Shown here: one piece after another, positions 9,842-20,861 of the stretch
Layout: every line of letters starts with the position of its first letter
Position numbering within the stretch: position 1 is the first letter of the stretch
From: Pascua guehoae
Lineage: Eukaryota > Basidiomycota > Tremellomycetes > Trichosporonales > Trichosporonaceae
Length of the DNA: 64,000 bases
NCBI GenBank assembly: GCA_001600415.1
Contig: BCJX01000003.1
Span: forward strand, 2,356,761 to 2,420,760
Direction: 5' to 3'
Position numbers and translations under genes: made by a program
Notes under the pieces: model-generated
The model's database searches: none
Told to the model about the DNA's origin: nothing
The model's input: only the letters and a program-made list of their open reading frames with translations

Positions 9842-9967
9842 ACCACCACGAGCAACACGGCCTTGTCCGACGCCGACGTGTACGTCATGTCCGCCCAGGC
9901 TGGCGTCAACAAGGTTGCCAGGAGCCGTGGGCAGGGCGGTGCGTTGGCGTTTTGGCCGTTAATCTAA
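9842..9967 (+). other. Possible orphan exon or gene fragment
   Basis: After an AATCAG acceptor-like site, the frame reads TTTSNTALSDADVYVMSA, then QAGVNKVARSRGQGGALAF, before a TAA at 9965-9967. The composition is protein-like and C/G-ending in third positions, unlike its surroundings. No start codon or upstream exon could be connected, and I do not recognise the family. Confidence 0.25.
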
Positions 9968-10508
9968 TCGCTTCTGATAGCAGCTACTGTAGCAGCTGGC
10001 AGTGAGCATCAAGACACGACAGACATTGATACTCGCAGTCCTTTTCATGTGTGCAGGACACTGTACACTGGACACTGGACACTGGACACTGTGGTACTGC
10101 TCGAAACACGGTTTTGCTCCACTGAGGATTGAAGTCTTTGTCCATTCACGACTCGACAGTAGCAAACGAACAATGTGCTTTGGTCACAATATCTGCAAGT
10201 CGCATTCCGCATGCTCCGGCGCTGCGTACGAGCTCAGACAACAGAGGCAAGTGCGCAGTGAATGCATAACATTGGTGAGGAGATGAGATCAGTATCGAGC
10301 AACTCCACCTTTCCAGACTGAGGGTAGGTCCAGATGGATTTGTGCGAACGGGATGGAGAAGCATACCAACATGGCAAGTCCGTGATGAAACACTGCCAGG
10401 GGTGTGGTACATACCCAGGTCAGAGGCATATGAGACGCGTCGTCCTGTCGGAATAAAAAAAGATCAAAAATCAGTCGCGTCTCAAGCCTCACAGACGCGC
10501 CCAGGGAA

Positions 10509-10544
10509 TGTACATTTGTGTACATTTGTGTACATTTGTGTACA
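10509..10544 (+). repeat. TGTACATTTG tandem repeat
   Basis: Three full 10-bp units and a partial fourth. The palindrome TGTACA recurs at each junction. Confidence 0.85.
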
Positions 10545-11646
10545 ATACCTCTGGGACAAGCTGGAACGGAAAAGGGCGCCTGCATGGCCTGGCTACCCAG
10601 GGCCGAGCGAGGCGTATCCCACCGGGGGTGATGGATGGCACACAGGGACAGACAGACAGATGCGGGGTGGGCAAGGAACAAGGCAAGGTACGTCCCAGAG
10701 TGCAAAAGACTGGGCTCAATCTCTCGTCGTCCCAGCTCTCACAGCCGCCCATGTACAGTAGAATGGATCTGAACGTCTGGGCATGCCTCTCGTACAAGCA
10801 TGCATGCAGATTAGCACCTAGAAAGGAAGAAAGGCGAGCGAGGACAAGGGGGTGGTTGGTTTGCGTTTACGACTAAAGCTAGACAAATGGATCGTGTCTT
10901 GTCTTGTGGTCACACCCTCGCAGCGCCTTGCTCGACATGACGGCGGGCATCGACGCTGGCGCCCGTGTCCGCCCCACTTGCACCGCCCGAGCGAGTCGGT
11001 GAGTAGTGCATTGGCTGACGTCGCCATCGCCTGTGAGTCATGCTCACGACCAAGGACGACCGAGGAGCATGTTGTCGTTTGGAACCCACGTCGCATGCCA
11101 GATGCAGACCGCCGATCGTCTCACGAGCCGCCTCTTTACGATTGACCGCCCTCGTCTGTATCCATACGCGTCTGGCGTCGAGTGCGAGTAAACACTGATC
11201 GTGTCGAGGTCGGCGTATCTGTAAATCCCAACATGGAGGATTGAGGCACGCGGGGATTTGGCGACATGAGGGCCCCGCGAGGTTGACAGTGGCCCCGAGC
11301 ATGTCTACTCTGCCCGGACAGTGGCACCAGAGCTGCAAGCGCGGCCTGCGAGTCTAGTTTCCGACCAGTAGAGCGTCTCTTTGCTCGTCGCACGACTCTC
11401 GGGCCTGCTCGGCAACCCCCGACATGGCAACCCTACACGCGCACTTGTTCTTCATGCGCGTCATCGCCTGCGCCCAGAAAATACCGGCACAAGCTACCCA
11501 GACAGTGACAATGGGCACCAACGCTCTTGCCAAGAAGAGAAATCCCACTTTGCTCTGGTTCCAAGGCAAACCAACCGACACACAGATGGGATGAGATGTA
11601 CTTTTAATCTGCTCCAACGCTGCACCCCGCTGGTCTAGCTCTAGAA

Positions 11647-13400
11647 CTAGTCTGCAATATTGGTCCACACCTTGACGACATCTGGCTCTTCCTCGAGCAT
11701 GTCGATTGTCTTCATGACCATCACCGCGCGTGCCTCGGACACGCCGTCGCCCCGCTCACCCTCGGGAATGACCGCGATGGGGTCGAGGGGGATGAATGCG
11801 AGTTCAGACGATTCGAGCGCGTACAGCGCGTCATTGGGCGCGGTCGTCAGGAGCGACGTGAGTGAGGCGAGGTCGTTAGGGGCCGAAATGACTTCCCACA
11901 CGGGCGCCGGGGGAGCTTCCGCACTGGCATCGGGGGCGGGGCTTTCGCCGGCGTCCTCGTCGGCCTCGATTTCGCGCACGTCCTCGGCACCGCCCTCGAG
12001 GGCCGCCTCGAACAGCGAGTCAAACGACGCCGCGCTCCCGGGCACGGGGCTGAGGCGCACCACGCCCTTGCGGTCAAAGAGGAAGGCGACGGGGGTGACT
12101 CGTGACCTTGGCGTTAGTGGGGATCGAGCAGGATCGAGTTTGCTCACCCGCCCTTGTGGAGGATCTCCTTGACGCGCGATACGGTGCGGGCCGGGTTGTC
12201 CGTCAGGCATTCGCTGGGGGTTAGTGGGTTGCATTCGGGGACGTCTTCGTCGCGGGCGTCGGGCGTCTCTCGTTCTGGGGTGGGTTCGGGGTTCTCTGCC
12301 ATCCCAGCGAGGGTGTCTACCAGTCATGCGTCAAAGGGCAGTCACCCGCCCGTGGCGCTCACTTGCCGAGCGTCGAGCGTGTTTCACTCGAGCAGACAGA
12401 GCGTGGCCCTCCGCACAAGTGGACTCGAGTATGAGTGCCGACACGCAGGGCAAGAGTGCACCATCACGACTGCCGACATGCAGGAGAGTGACCGCGCGGC
12501 TCGACACGAGATTCACAGTCTCTGCACCTCTCAATCTCTCTCTACATCCTCCCAATTCCTCAGTCGCCAGGCAACGGCCCCCTTCTGCTCGACATCTCGC
12601 ATTCCACGGTCTCGACTCCACCAATCCAACCCAACGCACTACTCCTCAGCCCCCCAAGCCCCAACCCTCACCCTACCCCCTCGCGCACAGTCTTTCCGTA
12701 CCTCCATCTCAGTGTCCGCAGCATCTCCTCATCTCCTGTCCACTTCCAGCGAGCGGGCACTACCTCCACAGACCCCCGACTCTCGCAGCAGACCCAACCA
12801 TCGCGTTCAGCCCGCCGTAGACCATTCTCTCTCATGTCCATGGCCCACCTGCACCCTCCCCAGCCGACCACCAGACTCTCCCCTCCCCCCCTTCCAAACA
12901 ACCGCCCCCCCGCTTCCCCCAAAACAGCCCCCCACGACAAACTCACACCATCAACCCCACCTTCCCCCCCGGCCCGACGGCCTCAAACACGACACTCTTG
13001 CCCGTCCCATCGGCCATTTTCAGCGCGCGCGTAAACGCCGCCTCAATGTTGGTCTTTGGCACGCCGCCGGCTTTGGCCCTTTCGAGCGCGGCCGCGAGGC
13101 GGGCGTTGAGGGCCGGGTCGTGGCTGGCGGGCGGGCGGAGGGCGATGTGGACGTCCTGGGTGTTAGTTGGGGTTGGGGGGTGGGGGGGGGTTGAGACAGG
13201 GAGGGGCAGGAAGGGGAGGCAAGACGACCCGGGGTCCGGGTCGGGGACATGATTTCGTCTCTACCCATACCCATTGATCCCAAGCTTCAACACCCGTGCC
13301 GCTAGCGTTCAGACGACCAAACGTCGTGCAGGGGCGCGGAGAGGCTGCCCGTTGTTCTCGAGCTATGCGAATCGAGGCGTGTGATATCCGAGTCGGGCAA

Positions 13401-13454
<54 letters not shown>

Positions 13455-13656
13455 AGATAGGGAGGGGGCAGAGAGGGGAGGGGGCAGAGAGGGGAGAGGG
13501 GAGAGGGAGAGGAAGGAGTAAGAGGAAACAAGCAAGGAAGGGATGGCAGACAGAGCCAGAGTCAGAGGCAGAGTCAGACAGGCAGAGGCAGAGTACGAGC
13601 CAAGCGTCCAGATATCCAGAGCAAGAGCGCAGAGCCGCGCGCATCGCAATCGCAAT

Positions 13657-13688
<32 letters not shown>

Positions 13689-14446
13689 CGCCGCCGAGGT
13701 CGACGGACTGTACCTGTAGCCCCCCCTGCCCCGGTGCCTCTTGGCCTCTACCCCCCTTCCGTCGCCCCGCCACTTGTGCGTCCCCGTCCCCGTCCCCATC
13801 CCTGTCCCCGTCCCCGTCCCCGTCCTCTTTCCGTCCATTCTACGTCTGCCCAAAGCAAAGGAGGCTTGCCGGCGTCGCTCCCCTCTTGGTCCCGGCCCGA
13901 CCCTCATGGACATCTTGCACCTCCTGGGCCCTGGACATATCCTCGACTTCTGGACCTCCTGTACCTCCTGGACCTCTTCGACCTCGACCTCCTCGGCCTC
14001 CTCAACGTCCTCGACCCCCTCCTCCCCGACCTCTTGCACCTCCTCGACCTCGTACCTCCCCGACCACTTGCACCTCCTCGACCTCTTATACCTCCTTAGA
14101 CCTCCACAACCTGCCCGTCTCTCACCACCCCCGCCCGTTCCCCCCCCCCCCGCCCCCCCCGCGAATATGTACTCACCCGCATCAAGCGCGAAAAGTACGC
14201 CCCCCGCTGCGCATCCACCGCCCCCTTCCTGTGCCGGATCTTGGACCAGCGCGAGTGTCCCGACCACGCTGGCGCAGTCGTCGTCAGCCCGCGCGCGGGT
14301 GCGTGTTTGTGCGGGAGGGCGTGCAGGCGGGCGGGCGAGGCACACCCCGGTGTCATGGTGGTGCGCGTCGGGATGGTGGTGGATAGGGCGCGTGTACTGC
14401 CGGCGAGGGCGCGCCGCGAGGGCCCGGCGAGGAGGGCGAACGACAT
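11647..14446 (-). CDS. TACO1: Mitochondrial YebC/TACO1-family translation factor
   Basis: Four exons (14446-14177, 13155-12947, 12213-12148, 12106-11647) join to 334 aa. The N-terminus is a long Arg/Thr/Ala-rich mitochondrial presequence. The family signature follows at about residues 61-90 (SGHSRWSKIRHRKGAVDAQR...FSRLMR), then the conserved runs GGVPKTNIEAAFTRAL, VECLTDNPARTVSRVKEIL and VTPVAFLFDRKGVVRL. Bacterial YebC and its mitochondrial relatives (human TACO1, yeast Dpc29) bind the mitoribosome and help translation of difficult stretches, COX1 in mammals; that role is transferred by family. Intron 3 is only 41 nt (CTAAC branch), whereas intron 1 is 1021 nt and intron 2 is 733 nt, both packed with simple repeats including a 53-base G run. 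The acidic insert (about 205-230) before the C-terminal domain is low complexity. Confidence 0.92.
13401..13453. repeat. G53 homopolymer in TACO1 intron 1
   Basis: Fifty-three consecutive G on the plus strand (a C run in the transcript), flanked by AGGGAGGGGGCAGAG-type repeats. The length may be inexact because assemblies handle such runs poorly. Confidence 0.85.
13655..14150. repeat. Mosaic of simple repeats in TACO1 intron 1
   Basis: Consecutive blocks: (CCG)n near 13655-13690, CCGTCC hexamers near 13780-13830, and an irregular CTCCTCGACCTC-type 9-12-mer array from about 13920 to 14105. All lie inside one intron of the minus-strand TACO1 gene. Confidence 0.8.
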
Positions 14447-14929
14447 TGTTGGTGGTGAATGTGTGTAAAGGACGAGGCGGGTTCGCGTATCTTGCCGAAA
14501 TTGTCGGGTCGTCGTTGGTGCGGATATGGATATAGGCTAGAGCGATATCTGGCCGTTGTTGCCGGCCGTCTATGGTCATGGCCGTGTGCTCGTGCCCCTC
14601 ATGCCCTCGTCCACAATATGGATTGTGCGTACACAAAGATGTGCATGCATGCTTTGGCACCGCTGGTCGACGTCGTATGCCCCTTTCTAGTGGAGTTTGT
14701 GCATCCCACCCACTGCCTGAATGAATGCTCGTGACGGGAGGACCGTCATTCCCACAAGGGTCTCAGAACTCAGCTGCCCCCACCAGCTGCCCATCGTAAA
14801 CCGCCCCCACACATGCAGTCGCACTCACACTTCTCCACAATCCCAACTCCCGTCTCAATCCTATGCGATGCGTACATGCAAATGGTGTGCGGGTATAGAT
14901 ATCTACGCTACCGTCTCCTCCGCTCTCTT
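14447..14929. other. Short intergenic between SAPS 3' end and TACO1 start
   Basis: Both flanking genes are on the minus strand, so this 483-bp gap must hold the SAPS terminator and the TACO1 promoter. No other gene seen. Confidence 0.6.
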
Positions 14930-17900
14930 TCACTGCCTCTCGGTCGCTGCGCCCTCTAGCGCCGACGCCGGCGCGGCATCTGCTCCGCTAATGCTTCCAC
15001 TCCGGCTACGACTCCCCCGGCTCCCGGTGCTCCCGGTGCTCCCGATGCTCCCGATGCTCCCACGTGGGCTGACATCGCTCAGCCTGCGCTCCATTGCCTC
15101 GTTGATGCCGAGCGCAATGTCGTCCTCGGGCACGCGCACGACCGAGCCGTCGGGCATGGTCCGCTCCAACATGTTGCCGACCACATGTGTGCCGGCGGTA
15201 ACGCCAGGGCCGAGCGGGTGGCTGGGACTCGACGCCGACGCAAGCGCATCGGTCGTGTCGTCGTCGGCACCGGGGAGGTCGAGATGCTCGGGGTCATTTG
15301 GCTCCTGGGCGGCCTTGGGGCGATCGCTCTCACGACCCTCCATTGCCTCGTTGATGCCAAGCGCGACATCGTCCTCTGGCACGCGGACTACGCTGCCGTC
15401 GGGCATTGTGCGCTCGAGCATGTGGCCCACGACGTGCGTATTGCCGCTCACACCTGGACCGAGCGGGTGCGCGGCAGTCGACGTCGACGCGAGCGCCTCG
15501 GTCACATTGTCATCGGCGCCGGGAAGGTCGAGATGTTCAGGGTCGTTCTCTTCTTTCAGACGAAGCGCTGCAGTCTTGGCTGCCAAGTCGGTTGCAGTAC
15601 TGGCAGAACCTCGTGGTCCAGCGTTACCTGCGCCGGCGGCGGCACCCGACGTCACGGTCGGTGGGAGGTCTTCTCCTGGGTCATCACTTTCGTCACCGGG
15701 AAAGCTCCAACTGGACGTCGGCGTGTCCACACCCAGTTCGTCGTCGCCGTCACCCGCAGCGTCATGTGGAACGACAATAGCAGGAACGTCCTCGTCGTGC
15801 TCGGCCGCATTCGACGGCCACGCCGCGGTAGGCTCCTCAAACTCGCGGTCAAACGCCTCGGCCCAGTCGCGCGGGGTTAACGGCTCCGAGCTGTATGCCG
15901 ACGCCGCGCCGCCCGAGCTTGTCGGTGCTGGCGCAAACGCGTCGGCAAACGGATTCTCAGAGTTGTCGCTCGCATTGACAGATGTAAACGAGCCCCAGGC
16001 GTCGTCGTCCAGGTCAGCAGACGCGGTTGACTGGAAAGCCTGTGAATGTCAGTGATGATCAACGCCGCAACTTGTCCAACTGACCCCAAAGTCATCATCG
16101 TCATCGTCGCCGCCCCCGCGTGGACCCGAGCTCGGCCGGAGCCAATCTGCGTCGTCGTCGTCGTCATCGCTGCTGTCCATTGCCGCAGCACGACCACTGC
16201 TTCGACGCCAAAACTCGAGACCACCGTCGTCGTCTGCGGCGGGGTCTTGGTACGGACTCTCGACGCTGCCGGTACGCACGGTACGGGTGAGAGGCTCGCC
16301 AATAGTGTGGCTCGATGGCTCGTCGTCGTCATCGCTCTCGGAATCAGACCGTTCACTCGACGCCGAGATCCCGCTCTCCATTCCCATGAGCGGCTTGCCG
16401 CCGGCAAGGGGCTGCGAGTCGCGCTCGCGTGTCTCACGCAGCGAACCGTCGACGAATGCGTTCCACGCGTCCTCGTCAAATGTCGGGGCAATGAGGTCGG
16501 CAAGGTCGGTGGGACACCGCGCAAAGAACTTGATCAACTCTTCGGCAATCAAGCTAATGTGACCCATGTACGAGAGACGCGGCTTGCGTGCGGCGACGGC
16601 CTCGTCGTTGCGCTTTTGCGCACTCAGGACGCGCTTGATCAACTGGCCCTTGAAAAAGAGCTCGAGGACAAGCTCGCGGTTGTAGCCGCGGCCCAGGGAG
16701 CCATTGAGAATCTGCTGCAGCACGTCGTACACAATGTGGTGGAGGAAGTTGTTGTTTGGGTGTTCAAAGAACAGGTCGAGCAGCGTCACCAGCACGTTGT
16801 ACTTGATAAACTGCTGCTTGAGCCGCTCGCCAGTGCTGAGCTCGTCGGCTGGGGCTGGTGCGGGTTGCTCTGCCTCTGAAATCGATGTCACATTGGTCGT
16901 GGCAGCCACGGCGACATGGCTATCCGCCCCGGCCGTCTCGCTCTTGTTCTTGTCCGACGAGTCAATGCCCATGACGTTGCGGAGGCGCTCGGCATCCGCC
17001 TTGGATGGCGGTGGGGGCACCACAGAAACCTCGAGCGATGGAGCGGTCGTCGCGGTCGGCGTGACCTGTGCCGCATCCTCATCGTCCGAAAGGGGCACAT
17101 CGTCCGATTCGGTGAGCGAGTAGTCTGTGCTGCCGCTCGAAACGGGAAGCTCGCGCGCCTGTGTCACTTGCAGCGTGTCCGTGTCTGGTGCGTCCTCGCC
17201 AGCCTCGCCGGCCTGCAGCGCCTGACCGAGGCGATCAAGGCCGTCAAGACCGCCCGTCAACGCGCCGTCAGACGTGTATTCAGGCCCAGTGCCTGGGACA
17301 CGATTGAGGGTGGACATGTTGGAGCTGTGGAGTAACTCGGCGTACAACTCGATGATGCGGTAGCGTTCCATGGTGAGGGGGTTTGGACGAAGCACCGACG
17401 CAACACGATCCTGCGACCGTGGCGCCACGAGGAGCTCGTGCAGCTGCCCAAACCTGTCCGTGATAGCCGCAACGAGGTTACCGAGGTGCACAATGGCGAG
17501 CTTGTCTGCGAGTTCGGGCAGAGCTTCTTCCATCTTTTTGCGGCCATCGTCGTCGCTTTCCGGGTCAGGCACCTCATCGGGAGCCAATTCGAGGCGGTCG
17601 CGCATCTGCTCGCTCTGGATTGTCATGAGACGATTCCGCATCGTGTTGAACAGGTATGGCTCGGACAGGTCCGAGTTATTCCGTCTGATGACTTCGACAA
17701 TGATGTTGCAGACGTAGCAGAGCGACGACGTGGCGGACGCGACAGACGGAAGCGGGTGGACGACGAATGGATCGGAACGGTGCTTGCCGATGCCGTCGTC
17801 GGCGTTGATGCCCTTCCAGTTGCGATCTGTGAGCTCGGCGCTGTCGGGCAGGTAGCTGATAAATGTGGCAATGCTCTCCTTGTTGGTGAGCTCGCGCACG

Positions 17901-19158
17901 AGGCGGTTGTCCTTTGCCTGTCCGCTACCGCCCTGCTGGTCCATGGCGTTGCCGCCATGTGGGTTAAAGGACGAGTTTGGCGCAGACACCGAGATGATGC
18001 CCTTCAAGAGGTCGGCGACAATCGCATGTGTTGAAGGTGGGTACTGGGGCGATAACAGGGCCAGGAGGCGGGGCACGAGACGCTGCTCTCCGAGCCAGCT
18101 CATGACGTCGCTCACGCCGAGCTCTTCGCTCTGGATGATGCGCGCAAGCATGTCCTGGATCGCGGGGCTGTCGATGCAGGCCACCATGCGCTCGACAATG
18201 TTGGGCAACGACTGGATGAAGCGCATCATTTCAGTCGAGCGCTTCTGGAGAAGCGACGCGTTGACGCGCATCCACAGCCCGCGGATAACCTCGCGCTTTC
18301 GCTCGCGCTCCTCGTCTTCCTCGGTCCAGAACGTCAACCTCGCGCGCTCGCGCTCGCTCCGCAGCTTGGCCGGCATGTTTGCCCTCTTGTTTTCAGAAAT
18401 GGGCGGCAGCACGGCGTCCCAGAACGGTCGCAGGAGGTTGGCCTTGTGGTTCATGATTGTCTCTGGAACCGTCCACAGCTCACTCGTGAGGATCTCGGCA
18501 GCAACCTGTGGATACCTGCAGATCGGTTAATACCACCACCGGTAGAGGGGGGCCGACGCACCTAAACCTGTTCGTGTCACTGGCACCGGCTTCCTCCTGA
18601 GAGATGAGGCCCACGCCGAGGCCAATGCCAAACATGTCATCGTCTTCACTCTTGACGTCGACCTCGGTAGCTGACAAGCGCCTAAATGGTGGATATGCGT
18701 CGGTGCTCGCGAGGGCCTTGGCGTACGCGGCGTCGGCAGCCTTGTCGGCCTCTTCGTCGAGGTCGTCGAGGCCCGACGTCACCCACTGGAGGAGGCTCTT
18801 GACGCTGTCCTCGCGCGAGAGGTACGAAACGAGCCTGGGACTGTCAGTATATGATACACCGGTGGCAGTGACAAAGAAAATACTGGGCACGAGGACGCGG
18901 AACGCAACGCGATGTCGACGTAAGCGGCGTCCACGTTCGCCTTTCCCCGAGAGTCTCAACGGCAGACAAAATAAGAGAAGGACGCAGCCGTTTCCCGGGC
19001 AACAAAGGACACTGGAGCCACACTCACTTTGCATTCTGCGCCTTGCACTCTGCGAGAATGTCCTGCTCGTCGAGGAGCTCTTCGACGGATGGCGGTGTTT
19101 CGCGCGACAGGAGCGTCTCGAGAGTCGAGCCTGTCGCAAAGCTAAACTTCCACAGCAT
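14930..19158 (-). CDS. SAPS-family regulatory subunit of Sit4/PP6 phosphatase
   Basis: Four exons (19158-19028, 18834-18562, 18515-16085, 16039-14930) join to 1314 aa. The start MLWKFSFATGSTLETLL and ETPPSVEELLDEQDILAECK are the family N-terminus. The SAPS helical-repeat core (about residues 1-760) includes LVSYLS, NRFRYPQVAAEIL and NNNFLHHIVYDVLQQIL. SAPS proteins (yeast Sap4/155/185/190, animal PP6R1-3) bind the Sit4/PP6 catalytic subunit and set its targets in cell-cycle and TOR signalling. The region about 760-945 is acidic with DDDDDD runs. The C-terminal tail (exon 4) is disordered and carries two copies of an 83-residue module (NDPEHLDLPGADD ... MLERTMPDGSVVRVPEDD ... ALGINEAME), then an RGSIGSIGS-type Ser/Gly end. 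Introns are 193, 46 and 45 nt, and all phases close. Confidence 0.93.
15091..15553 (-). repeat. Two in-frame copies of an 83-codon module in the SAPS gene
   Basis: Copy 1 spans about 15553-15340 and copy 2 about 15304-15091, offset by about 249 bases. The encoded cores are nearly identical over HVVG-x-MLERTMPDGSVVRVPEDD and ALGINEAME, while the linkers between them differ. Confidence 0.85.
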
Positions 19159-20861
19159 GGTGGGCGGAAAGAGCGCTTGCTCAGCAGCACACTAGGCTAG
19201 CTGGTCAAGCAACGCAGGCGCGGCCGGCTAGTCGGGCGCCGAGTGCGTGCGCTTGCGGGGGAGCGCGGTTGGGCGCGGAGTCGGGTCGTGCGCGGGGGGG
19301 TGCGCAGACGCGACGTCGGCGAAGACAGGGGTCGCACCTCGGTGAGGGCGGGGGGGATGCGCAGCGCTGCGTGCTGCGGGGGATGCTTTGCCGTTGCGCG
19401 AGTCGCGTGTATTAGTGATGGGGGTTGGGGTGTGGATGGGGGGGAAGATGGATGGATGTTGTTGGGTTGGAGGGGGCGGATTACAGCAGCAGCAGCGGCG
19501 GCCAGCCTCGTTTTGCAAGGCAGGCAGGCGTCTACCGCGTGGGTGGAATGATGCGTGCGTGCGTGCGTGCGGATGCGGGTTGGTTGGGTCTCGGCCAAGC
19601 GCAGTCCACCAACCGATTCGACTAAACTGTTTCGGCAGTCGATGGTCGATGCTCCACTCGAAAACTAGTCGTGCGTTGGTTGGAGTCGTCTATGCACAAG
19701 ACTGGTATTGTTGGAGCCTTGCGGTCAGAGATGCAGAGGGAGGGCGGGTCGATCCCGGGCAACCAAGGGGCTTTTCGTTGACGGTATGTATGTATGCAAG
19801 TCGCGCGACCGGAAGACCGATGGGACAGAGGTGGAGGCGGGTGCAAAATGGGTTTGGATGGATCCCGTCTACCAGGAGTGTCGGCCAGTGGTCTCCTACT
19901 ACCGTACAGTGGCTGCCGAATGCCTCAGTTGGTCCGTGTGTGTGTGTCTCTGCCAGTAGCCAGTAGCCAGTAGATAGAGATCGGAGGCGTCGACGAGACA
20001 GGGAATCCCAATGAAGAGGTACTCTGTAGGGGGAGGTTTGAGGCGGAGATGGCAGGGGAGGGTGCGGTTGGGGGAGGCTAATGGCCGTGCACCAGGGGGG
20101 GGGGGGGGAAAAGGGGGGGTGGAGAGTTTGGGTGGATGGATGGTTGCGTCACAAGCGGGCGGCAGCGTGTCGTGTGTTGTCCAGTCGAGATGGGCGGGGT
20201 GATTCAAACAAGGAGAGGGACAAGAACAAGACTGCGCGATGGTGGTGTTCTTCCATGGGTTGCGCGGACTCTGGCAATGTTGGTGGTAGTGGGTAGTTGA
20301 TGGATATCAGCCGTCGCTGGCTGGTGCTGGAGGGAAGGGAGGCAGCCTGCGAGATGATGCGCGCCGACAGAGCAATAGTGGTGGTGGATACGGCTGTTGC
20401 AGTCAGTTGCTTTGGTACCCAGCCAGATCAGATTCAGGGGCAAATGACAGAGGTACCTAGAGGCAGAGGGCCAGAGGAGCCAAGGTTTTTTTTTGCAGGG
20501 AACGGGTTCACTCACTCTGTGAATGCCCCAGTCCCCGCCAGCCCGCCAGCGGCCAGCAGCCAGCAGCCTGCCGCGCACAGGGAGCATCCATTTGACACAT
20601 TTGGATCCATTTCCTAATCAAAAGCCTAATAAACTTCTGTATCACCGCAAAAGTGGCACCTGGGAACAATCCGATGCCGGCCGATCCTTGCCGTAATCGT
20701 GTGGGGTGTGGGGTGCACGGGGTGCCTGACATTGTCAATGAATGTTCGAGTCGTCCAGCCGCAATCCGTGAGCGCGGTCATGCTCTGCAGGTACGCTTGT
20801 GCACTTCACATCACTTCGCTTGAACATATCGGTCATCCATATACTTATATCCATACATAGT
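19159..20861. other. Intergenic between thioesterase 3' end and SAPS start
   Basis: It carries the SAPS promoter side, a (TGCG)n run near 19548-19571, CCAGTAG triplets near 19961 and a G14 run at 20095-20108. Open frames are low-complexity and unsupported. Confidence 0.55.

Larger units (their letters stand above)
9434..11646. other. Intergenic between ADH and TACO1, no supported gene
   Basis: It contains the ADH promoter side, a short protein-like fragment at 9842-9967, GGACACT tandem copies near 10060-10092 and a 10-bp tandem at 10509-10544. A minus-strand open frame (11354-11668) has one hydrophobic helix (FLFLARALVPIVTVWVACAG) but its only ATG lies inside the TACO1 stop region, so I do not call it. 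Confidence 0.45.

Noticed and set aside
11637..11650. A GCTCTAGAACTAGT-like string identical to a common cloning-vector polylinker
   Set aside because: Only about 14 bases match; it overlaps the natural TACO1 stop codon and flanking sequence shows no further vector similarity. Treated as coincidence.
11354..11668. Minus-strand frame with one hydrophobic helix downstream of TACO1
   Set aside because: The only ATG overlaps the TACO1 terminal codons and no exon could be joined. It may be a real small membrane protein with a missed first exon, but unsupported.
19197..19598. Pro/Thr/Arg-rich open frame upstream of SAPS
   Set aside because: Low-complexity promoter or leader sequence without domain or codon periodicity.
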